Position numbers and translations under genes: made by a program. The notes beneath the pieces were generated by a model. That model ran no database searches and was not told where the DNA came from. It saw nothing but the letters and a program-made list of their open reading frames with translations. Shown one piece after another: positions 1 to 8,200 of a DNA stretch of 41,450 bases. Each line of letters opens with the position of its first letter. The stretch's first letter is position 1. Source of the DNA: Candidatus Poribacteria bacterium (GTDB lineage: Bacteria; Poribacteria; WGA-4E; JAJDTR01); assembly GCA_022827055.1 (NCBI GenBank), contig JAJDTR010000096.1:1-41450 (forward strand), written 5' to 3'.

Positions 1-99
1 TTGGGGTTGAACTTTTTCCGCCTCAAGACAACTGTAACTTTTCTGAGTGCCAACTAAAAAATCAACATAGTCAGTGTCAGTATATTTGGGTGGATTCAT
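1..99 (-). CDS. 5' end of a probable transposase gene, cut by the window edge
   Basis: An open frame of 33 codons starts at the ATG whose complement is at 97-99 and runs off base 1 without a stop. The visible peptide begins MNPPKYTDTDYVDFL and continues with a Ser-Tyr-Ser-Cys-Leu-Glu-Ala segment. By memory this resembles the amino terminus of large transposases common in cyanobacteria and candidate phyla (IS4/IS701-like). No catalytic residue is visible, so the family is an inference. A perfect TATAAT lies only 7 nt upstream of the ATG, which would give a very short or absent leader. The neighbouring gene is broken, which fits a mobile-element context. It could also be an unrelated conserved hypothetical gene. 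Confidence 0.45.
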   Translation of the reverse strand, partial: MNPPKYTDTDYVDFLVGTQKSYSCLEAEKVQPQ

Positions 100-105
100 G
101 CTCAA

Positions 106-111
106 ATTATA
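106..111 (-). promoter_or_regulatory. possible -10 box (TATAAT) of the edge gene
   Basis: Read on the minus strand, a perfect TATAAT sits 7 nt before the ATG of the truncated gene. Transcription starting about 7 nt downstream would begin at or next to the start codon, implying a leaderless message. No convincing -35 box is seen at 16-18 bp. The call rests on the hexamer alone. Confidence 0.3.
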
Positions 112-123
112 ACCTATTTTTAC

Positions 124-137
124 TCAACTGCGTAACT
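124..137 (+). repeat. copy 1 of the dispersed TCAACTGCGTAA motif
   Basis: TCAACTGCGTAACT occurs here and again at 21285-21298. The core TCAACTGCGTAA also occurs at 30829-30840. Similarity between this copy and the third continues through a shared CTATTCC a few bases downstream. The copy lies between the last codon of the broken ImmA-like gene and the edge gene. Confidence 0.6.
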
Positions 138-138
138 C

Positions 139-1187
139 CTATTCCAGTCCCGGCAAATTCTTGACCTTGACATTCAGATGCCCTGCGAGTTCTTCAATGG
201 AACATCCTCCTTGATGATATCTGCTAAAAGCGAGTTCCATAAATCTATACCTCTAAGTACACTGCACGGGTATTGTAGTAGTCACCCCCGCCAAGGTTTT
301 TGCTTTCTGCCGCTTTTTCCAGATTGGATTGGTGTGCCTCTTTCCGTTTTTTTGTCATCCGCTCATAGTCAGTCGGTTCCAGAATGTGTCGATTGATCAG
401 TTTGAGCAGAATAATCGGACGACGGTACCAAGAATTCAGCGGCAAATCGGTTGCAAAACCGCTCAATTTTCTCCCCTCCAATTTTGACGCCGCGTGTGAT
501 TCCATTCTCGCCGAGTAAGAGGTGAGCCAACTCATGAAAAAGCGAAAAAATCTGTCTGACATGGGGTCTGCTGTTGTTCAGGTAGATGACAGGAAACTGG
601 TCATGGACGAGCGAAAACCCATCAACGAAATCATCCTGGAATGCGTCCTTGAAAACGAAGATGCCTTTGTCTTGAATGCGGTCTCGCCAGATTTCGAGAG
701 CTTCTTTTGGGTTGCTCCAACTTGCTTGGGTTTCAACGCTGATTTCCAAGTATTTCCGGGCTTGATTCGCCAACTCTGCCACGGAATCGTCAAGTTGGGC
801 ATGAAGATCGCGAAAGATTCTCGTTTCGACAGGGTTCACGCCCATGTTCAGTTCCATCAATGAGACCTGTCTGACAGCAGCATGGCGTAACAGCAAGCGG
901 ATGTTGGGGCTTAGTTCCTCGATTTCTGAACTTCGCAACGCAAGCTGATTGACCAAATCAGGCTCTTCGGGAACTTCGGGGAAAAAGAACAGGGCGACAG
1001 GACGTTTGAATTTGTCAGCCAGTTTTTCAAGCTGAGCATAGGTCGGCGCGGAACTCCCGGACTCCCAGTTGGAGATAGTTTCAGCGTCCTTGTTGAGGGA
1101 ATCGGCGACTTCCTCAAGCGTGTATCCCGAGCGTTCTCTCGCCCACTTGATTATAGCGGGATTAATCCCTTTCATGTATTCAGCCAT
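139..1187 (-). pseudogene. broken XRE-family regulator / ImmA-IrrE metallopeptidase
   Basis: The intact part begins at ATG 1187, with GGAG 9 nt upstream. Residues about 10-60 form an XRE-type helix-turn-helix. Further on is an ImmA/IrrE zinc-peptidase domain with HELAH at about residues 218-222. Such proteins usually sense stress or cleave repressors, and often sit in toxin-antitoxin or mobile-element contexts. The frame leaves family resemblance after Ala-Glu-Phe-Leu-Val-Pro near 430 and hits a stop at 369. The expected continuation is in a second frame (IILLKLINRHILEP, then GGGDYYNTR, to about 245). The family-typical end, with GHLNVKVKNLPGLE and a TAG at 139-141, is in a third frame. A segment of a few dozen codons also seems to be missing at the first break. 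The gene is therefore degraded, unless the breaks are assembly errors. Confidence 0.8.
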
Positions 1188-1288
1188 GAGGATTATCTCC
1201 ACATATTTCCGACTGAGCCTGTTCGTTGGTGGAGTTTAGCTCTTGGTGGGCAGTAAGAAAAGAAATCTGCAATATGACGAGAAACCTC

Positions 1289-1361
1289 TATCACACTCGC
1301 TATCCACTCGCTTGATCCCCTCCGGGGCTAATATAGGCTGGTGCGCAGTGCGCATCCTACA
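1289..1361 (+). repeat. dispersed modular repeat, copy A (GGTGCGCAGTGCGCATC hairpin)
   Basis: The unit has a left part containing CACTCGCTTGATC and a right part ending in GGCT plus a near-palindrome at 1340-1356 followed by CCTACAG. The same order recurs at 5022-5097, 26445-26568 and 26584-26707, with related parts near 16010 and 32498. There is no coding potential. A small non-autonomous element or REP-like family is likely. Confidence 0.6.
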
Positions 1362-1375
1362 GAAACCGGGAAAGC

Positions 1376-1399
1376 AAAAAACGGTGGGCGGTGCCCACC
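1376..1399 (-). terminator. rho-independent terminator of aspS made from a repeat hairpin
   Basis: On the minus strand the hairpin GGTGGGCACCGCCCACC starts 8 nt after the aspS TAA. It is followed by a G and six T residues. The stem has seven G/C-rich pairs and a tight loop. The hairpin belongs to the same family as the dispersed GGTGSGCAGTGCSCACC repeats, so a repeat copy appears to serve as a terminator. Confidence 0.6.
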
Positions 1400-1406
1400 C
1401 TACAAC

Positions 1407-3404
1407 TTATTCCTGCTCCAAATCCACCTTGATCGACAACTCCTCCAACTGTTCGTCAGTGACCGCAGAAGGGGCGCTGGTGAGGAGGCATAAGCCTTTT
1501 TGGGTTTTGGGAAACGCGATGACCTCTCGGATGTTCTCCTCGCCGGTCATCAACATCAAGATGCGATCCAGCCCGGGGGCGATCCCGGCGTGCGGCGGTG
1601 TGCCGTGCTGCAGCGCTTTGATGAAGTAGCCGTAACGCCTTTCGACCTCCTCGGGTCCGATGTTCAGGAGTTCCAGCACCTTCTGCTGGATATCCCAGCG
1701 ATGGATTCGGACGCTCCCGCTGCAGATCTCGATGCCGTTGATGACGAGATCGTAGTGCTGCGATTGGGCGTTACCGGGATCGGTCTCCAAGAGCGGGATA
1801 CTGTCGTCGGCGGGCGCGGTGAAGAGATGGTGGAAGGGTTCGTAGCGGTTTTCGTCTTCGTTCCAGTCGAATAGCGGATAATCGACAATCCACAGGAAGT
1901 CAAATCGGCTCTCGTCAATGAGTTCGAGTTGCCGTCCGAGATGAAGTCGGAGATTCGACAAGGCGTCCGCAACCACTTTCGGTTGATCGGCGACGAACAT
2001 CATGATGTCACCCGGTTTTGCTTCCATCCGCTCCGCCACAGCTTTGAGGGTTTCCTCGCTGAAGAACTTGACGATGCTGGACTCGAATCCCTTCTCGGTC
2101 ACCTTTATCCACGCCAGTCCCCTCGCTTTGTAGATGGCGACAAAGTCGGTCAAGTCCTCAATCTCTTTTCTGGAGAACGCGGCTCCACCCGGAACGGCAA
2201 GCCCTTTCACCTGCCCTTTCCGTTCCAAAGCGCCGGTAAACACCTTGAAATCGCAGTCAGCGACGAGATCCGAGAGGTCGGATAGCTCCATCCCGAAGCG
2301 GGTGTCCGGTTTGTCGTTGCCGAACCGCGCCATGGAGTCGTGGTAGGAGATGCGCGGAAACGGCGTCGGTACCGGAATGCCCGCAGCTTCCTCGAACATG
2401 CGTTTCATCAATCCTTCGCTGACTTCAAGCACCTCATCCACGGTTGCGAACGACATCTCAAGATCGAGTTGGGTGAACTCGAGTTGGCGGTCGGCGCGGG
2501 TGTCCTCATCGCGGAAGCAGCGGGGAATCTGAAAGTAGCGGTCAACGCCGCTCATCATCAAAATCTGCTTGAACTGTTGCGGCGATTGCGGCAGCGCGTA
2601 GAAGCTGCCGGCATTGAGTCGGCTTGGGCTGAGCACGTCCCGCGCACCTTCGGGCGTGCTGTTCATCAGGATTGGTGTTTCGATTTCAAGAAACCCCTGT
2701 TCATCCATGTACTTCCGGGCGGCGAGAACGGCTTTGTGTCGAACCGATAGCATCTTTTGCATCTTGGGACGGCGGAGATCGACGTAGCGGTACGTCATGC
2801 GAATCTCTTCGTCGGTGTCGATGTCGTCCTCCACGGGGAACGGGGGCGTTTCGGCGCGGTTCAAAATTTCTAGCTGATCGGTTGCCAGTTCGATTTCACC
2901 CGTGGCAAGCTCCGGATTGATGGTGCCTTGGTAGATATGGAGGGAATCGTCCACGACTTTCGCCGCGTAGGTTCGGCTGCTCTCATTGTCGGTGATGAGC
3001 CACCGGCTTCCAGTTTCTCGAACGGCGACGGTGATGTCCGTCGAAAGGGAATGTCTATCGTCTTCAAAGGTGGATTTGAGATCCTCGGAGAGGTGCCCCG
3101 CATCAAGGTCGGCTTGGTGTTTCCGATCGGTCAGCGCCAACAAATCGCCTTCTACGCGCTCGCGCACGCTTCCGGCGACGCACAACACAAATTCGTTCCG
3201 TATCTGGTGTGCGAGTTGGTGTGAATCGAGGTCAATCTCCGGATCGAAGACGACCTGTGTGATTCCCGTCCGATCCCGTAAATCGACAAAAATAACGCCG
3301 CCGTGATCTCGACGGCGGGCGACCCAGCCGGTCAATCGGGCAGATGTGCCGGCATCGGCGAGCCGTAGTTCTCCGCAATAGTGCGTCCTTTTCATTTCAG
3401 GCAT
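1407..3404 (-). CDS. aspS: aspartyl-tRNA synthetase with an extra insertion
   Basis: Class II AspRS of bacterial type that charges tRNA with aspartate in the cytoplasm. It has an OB-fold anticodon-binding domain (residues 1-175), motif 2 around CFRDEDTRADRQLEF, an inserted GAD domain, and motif 3 around GIAPGLDRILML near the end. The ATG at 3404 has AAGGAGA about 15 nt upstream, and an ATG three codons later is possible. At 665 residues it is about 75 longer than usual. The excess is one block, residues 87-160, inserted inside the OB domain between VRERVEG and TINPELATGEIEL with the frame intact. RRDHGGVIF carries His (residue 34) where E. coli has Leu. That His is associated with non-discriminating enzymes that also charge tRNA-Asn. 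A terminator follows, and hisS is the next gene upstream. Confidence 0.97.
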   Translation of the reverse strand: MPEMKRTHYCGELRLADAGTSARLTGWVARRRDHGGVIFVDLRDRTGITQVVFDPEIDLDSHQLAHQIRNEFVLCVAGSVRERVEGDLLALTDRKHQADLDAGHLSEDLKSTFEDDRHSLSTDITVAVRETGSRWLITDNESSRTYAAKVVDDSLHIYQGTINPELATGEIELATDQLEILNRAETPPFPVEDDIDTDEEIRMTYRYVDLRRPKMQKMLSVRHKAVLAARKYMDEQGFLEIETPILMNSTPEGARDVLSPSRLNAGSFYALPQSPQQFKQILMMSGVDRYFQIPRCFRDEDTRADRQLEFTQLDLEMSFATVDEVLEVSEGLMKRMFEEAAGIPVPTPFPRISYHDSMARFGNDKPDTRFGMELSDLSDLVADCDFKVFTGALERKGQVKGLAVPGGAAFSRKEIEDLTDFVAIYKARGLAWIKVTEKGFESSIVKFFSEETLKAVAERMEAKPGDIMMFVADQPKVVADALSNLRLHLGRQLELIDESRFDFLWIVDYPLFDWNEDENRYEPFHHLFTAPADDSIPLLETDPGNAQSQHYDLVINGIEICSGSVRIHRWDIQQKVLELLNIGPEEVERRYGYFIKALQHGTPPHAGIAPGLDRILMLMTGEENIREVIAFPKTQKGLCLLTSAPSAVTDEQLEELSIKVDLEQE

Positions 3405-3519
3405 CGTGTGTATTTCGTTTCTCCTTGTTGTATGAGTGGGACAGGGTTTTGTTCATGATGTGCGATGAAGAGGAGGGAAATCGGCGATTTTGTAGTCGTC
3501 AATTTCAACCACGAAAATA

Positions 3520-3564
3520 CTGTAGGAGCGACCTCCAGGTCGCGAGTGAAACTCGCTCCTACAG
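3520..3564 (+). repeat. inverted repeat CTGTAGGAGCGA / TCGCTCCTACAG
   Basis: Perfect 12-bp arms at 3520-3531 and 3553-3564 enclose about 21 bases in the hisS-aspS spacer. Half copies occur at 13350-13357 (CGCTCCTA) and 19736-19747 (TGTAGGAGCGAG). It is a dispersed hairpin family. In this position it could modulate the hisS-aspS message, but this is inference. Confidence 0.65.
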
Positions 3565-3593
3565 AAGACACGCATTGTTATTTCCCATTTTTT

Positions 3594-4844
3594 CTACTTC
3601 TTCAGTTCCTCAACCAATTGGTCGAACGCAATCGATCGTTGGTCGCCGGTTTCCATATCTCGAACCGTCGCCGTTTCGGTGCTAATCTCATTTTCTCCGA
3701 GAATGACGACATACCGCGCATCGAGCTTGTTTGCCGTTTTCATCTGGGCTTTCAAGCTGCGTCCGGTGTGCTCAAGCTCGGTTCTAATCTCAGCCGTACG
3801 CAGGCGTTGCGCCAACTGAAAGGCAACTGGCATCGCCTCGTCCCCGAGCACGGCGATAAAGACTTCGACGTGGGGCTGCGTAGGAATTGCAACCTTTTGC
3901 GCCTCCAGGGCGAGTATGATGCGGTCAACCCCAAGCCCGAACCCGATTCCCGGTGTCGGCTTGTTGCCGAGTTCTTCGACGAGATAATCGTAACGCCCGC
4001 CGCCGCCGATGGCGTTCTGTGCGCCGAGACCGCCCGCGGTAAATTCAAACGTGGTGCGAGAGTAGTAGTCCATCCCCCTCACCAGATCGGGATTTTCGGT
4101 ATAGTCGATGTTTGACAATTTCAAATAACGCTTGACCGAGTCGAAATGTTCACGGCACGCTTCATTCAGGTAGTCCACCAGTCGAGGACCTTCGGCAAGA
4201 ATTTCACGACAACCTTTCTTGCAATCGAAAAGGCGCAGCGGATTGCGCTCGTAGCGTCCTTGGCACTCCTTACAAAACTGATTGAGGCGGCTCTTCGTGA
4301 ACGCCTTGAGCTTCGCCACGTAGTTGGGTCGGCACGCGCGATCGCCGATAGTGTTGAGGTGCAGCATCAGATCCTTGAATCCGAGTGTCGTGTAGAAGTG
4401 GTGAGCTAACGAAATGACCTCGGCATCAACGGCGGGGCCCGCCGCCCCGAAGACCTCCACTCCCACCTGCCAGTGTTCGCGGAAACGTCCAGCCTGCGGC
4501 CTTTCATAGCGGTACATTCGACCATTGTAGTACAGCTTCAGCACATTTGTTCCCTCTAGCAGTCGATTCTGGAGAATCGCGCGGACCACCGGCGCCGTGC
4601 CTTCCGGACGCAGCGTGATGCTGCGGTTGGCTTTGTCGTCAAAAGTGTACATCTCCTTTTCGACGATGTCGGTTGTGTCTCCGACGCCGCGCACGAAGAG
4701 TTCGGTGCTCTCGAAGATGGGAGTTCGTATCTCCTGATAGCCGTACGTTTCGAAAACCGACCGCGCGACTTTCTCCACCCACTGCCAGGTCTGGATGTCT
4801 GAAGGGAGGATGTCTCGCGTCCCCTTTGGTGATTGAATCTGCAT
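3594..4844 (-). CDS. hisS: histidyl-tRNA synthetase
   Basis: Class II HisRS, 416 residues, the normal length. It attaches histidine to tRNA-His. Recognisable elements are the start QSPKGTRDILP, motif 2 around TLRPEGTAPVVRA, the HisA signature GMDYYSRTTFEFT, GGGGRYDYLVEELG, and motif 3 GIGFGLGVDRII. A C-terminal anticodon-binding domain follows, with VEVFIAVLGDEAMPVA and the RSLKAQMKTANKLDARY segment. The start is ATG at 4844. hisS followed by aspS in the same direction is a common bacterial arrangement. The first bases of the gene and its upstream region are duplicated at 5099-5182. Confidence 0.97.
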   Translation of the reverse strand: MQIQSPKGTRDILPSDIQTWQWVEKVARSVFETYGYQEIRTPIFESTELFVRGVGDTTDIVEKEMYTFDDKANRSITLRPEGTAPVVRAILQNRLLEGTNVLKLYYNGRMYRYERPQAGRFREHWQVGVEVFGAAGPAVDAEVISLAHHFYTTLGFKDLMLHLNTIGDRACRPNYVAKLKAFTKSRLNQFCKECQGRYERNPLRLFDCKKGCREILAEGPRLVDYLNEACREHFDSVKRYLKLSNIDYTENPDLVRGMDYYSRTTFEFTAGGLGAQNAIGGGGRYDYLVEELGNKPTPGIGFGLGVDRIILALEAQKVAIPTQPHVEVFIAVLGDEAMPVAFQLAQRLRTAEIRTELEHTGRSLKAQMKTANKLDARYVVILGENEISTETATVRDMETGDQRSIAFDQLVEELKK

Positions 4845-4915
4845 TTATTATTGACTGCTCCTTCTCACTACTTGGATTTTCATTAAAGTTTCTTTGGCCG
4901 TCTTCCGTAATTCTT
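4832..4915. repeat. 84-bp direct repeat, copy 1 (covers the hisS start)
   Basis: This copy aligns without gaps to 5099-5182, with about 13 mismatches counted by eye. It covers the first four codons of hisS and the region just upstream. The copies are 267 bp apart. The intervening DNA contains a modular hairpin repeat, which suggests insertion or duplication around that element. Confidence 0.75.
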
Positions 4916-5021
4916 AAAGCCTTTTTGTATAGTCGGCAGCAAAGCCATTCTTGGTCACTTTCAGAAAGTTTTTCATGTTTTTATGGTTATTTGCTATGTA
5001 CCTGTGGGATTTCTATCGGAG

Positions 5022-5097
5022 TTTTATTGCGGTCGCTATGCACTCGCTTGATCTCCTCTGGAGCTAATAAAGGCTGGTGCGCAATGCGCACCCTACA
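5022..5097 (+). repeat. dispersed modular repeat, copy B (GGTGCGCAATGCGCACC hairpin)
   Basis: It has the same module order as copy A: GCACTCGCTTGATC, then a short CTCCTCTGGAG hairpin, then GGCT and the near-palindrome at 5076-5092 followed by CCTACAA. The copy lies between the two 84-bp direct repeats. Confidence 0.6.
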
Positions 5098-5098
5098 A

Positions 5099-5182
5099 AT
5101 TGAATCTGCGTCTGTTATTGATTGCTCCTTCTCACTACTTGGATTTTCATTAACGTCTCCTGGACCGCCTGCGGTAGTTCTT
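5099..5182. repeat. 84-bp direct repeat, copy 2
   Basis: Second copy of the hisS 5' region, about 85% identical to 4832-4915 by eye. The equivalent of the hisS ATG is mutated here (GCG in place of GCA on the plus strand), so it does not provide a start. It lies just downstream of the membrane-TPR gene that ends at 5210. Confidence 0.75.
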
Positions 5183-5209
5183 CCGGTTACGGCATACGGA
5201 GTATGCCTA

Positions 5210-8200
5210 CTACTTTGGCATTGCAGCCTGGATCCGCCGCCGCTGCTCCTCTAGCTCCGGGACACCTGGCGCGAGGCGGATTGCGGACGCATTGGCTTTC
5301 AGCGCGTCGTCATACCGTTTCTGCGAAAAGTACAACTCTGCCAAGTCGATATGCGGTATAGGTTCGTTGGGTGCAAGTTCGATTGCCCGTCGATAGGATT
5401 GAATCGCTCTTTGCCCCTCATCTTTGGCGGCATAAATGCTGCCCAGGAGATAGTGGGTGCGCCATGAAGTTGCGTCCTCCTCCAGCGCCCTTTTGGCGTG
5501 TTTTAGTGCGTCGTCGTGCTCCTTCTTTTGGTGCTGAATGAACGCCATCGCCTGCAAAATTGGTGCGGGCAGATTTGGATCCACCTTTTCAAGCCGCCGG
5601 TACGTCCGTAATGCCTCGTCAAAGCGCTCTTGGCGCTCGTAGATCGGTCCAAGCAGCAGGTAGAATTGCACCTTATCCGGCTCGAGATCAATAGCCTGCT
5701 CCAAAGCTTCGGCTGCCTCCTTCAGCTTGCCCTGCCCTTCATAGATGACCGCCAGTTGGAGATAACCCTCCGCGTCTTTGGGATCCTTCTGCTGTGCCTG
5801 TTTCACGAGTCGTTCAAGTTGCTTGAGCTCTCCTTGGTATTCCTCGTTAAAAAGGTCCGCGACAACTCGGAGGTTGTAGTGAATCGTTTCATCGTCCGGA
5901 TTGATGGCGGCCGCCTGATTCAGCAAACCGACGGCTCGGTCGTAGTCTCCTTTGGCGTACTCAATCTGTCCCTGAATCAGTTTCTCGGTGGCATCGAAAT
6001 ACTGACGAATTTGTCCTCTAATCTCTTTTTTCGCGTCAATCGTGCGACCGTAGTTATCCAAATAGGCTGTCACTCGTTCACGGTGTTTCGTCATTCCGGT
6101 AACGTTAACGGGTGTTGTATTTGTTAGGTCTTGCGCGCGGAAGAATTCCAGATGCGGTCGGTTGTCAGTATGGATAGGACCATCCCCGACGTATTCAAGT
6201 ATCCGTTTCTCGCCCATCATGAATGAGTCGAGCAGTGACATACCGTCCAAATCGTCGTGCGCAAGCCCTTCGCGGATGCTCGGAATTTGCGCGCGCGCCA
6301 AAAAGTCTTCGTAATTAATCCTGAGCGGGCGAGGCGTGCCGATTAAGATAACGAAGTCAGGCGTATACTTGTACCAGAGCGTCGTGTGCGGAAACACCTT
6401 GACAAATGTCCTCACGATTGTCTTATAGTGCTCCTCGGGCACGCGGTGCAGCGGCACCCATTGGCACATGATTCCGTCCTCGGTCAGAATCCGCTGGCAA
6501 AGCCGATAAAAATCCGCGGTGTAGATGTTCGAGCTTCCCGCGCTAACCAGAGGGTGGATGATTCCGGTCGAAATCATGTCGTATTTCTTCCGGGTCATCA
6601 AGATGTAGTTTCGCCCATCATTGATGAAGTGGCTGAACAGCGGATTATCCAGAACGTCGTGGTTCACATGGCTGAAATGTGCCCGCGCGGCATCAATTAC
6701 CCCTTTCGAGATCTCGACAGCATCGACTCGGACGCCGTGTTGCGTGATTGAGTAAGATGTCACGCCCATGCCAAATCCGACGACCAACGCTCGTTTCGGA
6801 TTCGGATGCAGCAACAGCGGGAGATGGGCAATGACGCGGTGCGACGGCGAATCCCAACGGGAAGCGTCGGCTGCCTGATTCGTATCTACATATAACCGGT
6901 ACACGTCTTCGTCGTCCTTGAGCGTGGTAACTGTGGCATCAACTTCCTCTTTATAATCGATGATAGTATCGCCCGGTCGCTGTGTGCGAAAGATGGCGCT
7001 TTTGAGGAAGAGCGGTTTGTTCGCCGCGAAGAGAATAATTACGGCAACCCCGGCAGTCAGAATCGTGCCGCCCACTGCTGCGCCGTTGAAGAACCGAGAC
7101 CGATTTTCGTTCCGAAAGATTAGGATGCATCCGACAATGAGGTTGAGCGCCGCCATCAGGACGATGCCCGGACGGATTCCGATGAGCGGAATAAAAATGA
7201 ACCCGGCACAGAAGGCGCCGAGGATGGACCCGACGGTGTTGAGCGCGTAGACATTCCCGATACTTCGACCGAGTTTATCCGCGTTGACGGTATAAATGCG
7301 GGCGACGAGCGGAAAACTAATCCCCATCAACAGTGTCGGTACACTCATCACGATGACGCAGGCAACAAATGCCCAGAACCGTCCCCCTCCGAACATGGAT
7401 TGGAGTGTGCTGCTGATGTCGTAAAGCCCTCCGAAGGCAGGGATCAGCGCCACCGCCGCGAGTCCGATGCCGATCTGCACCAGCCCCAGGAGATTAACGA
7501 GCGACTTCAGGCGGTCGGCGATCCACGCGAAGATGAAACTCCCCAGCGCGATTCCGAAAAGAAATGCCGCCAACATCGTCGAAAATGCATACGTCGTGCT
7601 GCCGAGAAAAAAGACGAGGATGCGAGTCCAGAAAACTTCGTAGGAGAGAGCACAGAACCCGGATACAGCGAAAGCCCATAGGACGAGACGAAAAACCGGA
7701 TCAGAGGCCGTATTAACTGGCGCCGGATCAGTCGCGGGTTGTGTTTCTTGGGTTTCAACTTCGCCTGTTTCCGTGCCTTTGACGCTCATTCGATCCAGCA
7801 GAAATGCGATGATTGCGACGGCGAAATTTATCCCCGCGGCAAGAAAAATTGACGCTTGGATTCCCAAATACTGGATAAGAAAGAACCCCGCCGCGATACA
7901 GCCGACGACGGCGCCGAAGGTGTTTAAGGCGTAGAGCGCCCCGATATTGAGACCGAGTTTCTCCAATCGGTTCACGAAGAAACGGCTCAGGATGGGGAGC
8001 GTTCCACCCATCAGGGTTGATGGAAGAAGCAGAACGAGGAACGAAAGCGCAAATCGAATTAGCGACAGGGAGTAAAATTCGGCACCGAGACCGCGATAGG
8101 CGAGAACGTAAATGGCGTTCAACACGCTTAGGAGTAGGGGCCAGATCAGTGCGAAGGCACCGATTCCCGCTTCGAGGATGGCATACAACCGCAATGGGCG

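Larger units (their letters stand above)
4845..5209. other. repeat-filled spacer upstream of hisS
   Basis: No gene is seen. The spacer holds most of the 84-bp direct repeat, a segment at about 4912-4965 (with AGCAAAGCCATTCTTGGTCA) similar to 32335-32390, and copy B of the modular hairpin repeat. The hisS promoter must lie here on the minus strand, but no confident boxes are visible. Confidence 0.6.

Noticed and set aside
2925..3146. Frameshift or intron in aspS
   Set aside because: The insert is in frame with no stop, and both flanks match the family exactly. No intein-like motifs or intron boundaries are seen, so it is treated as a protein insertion.
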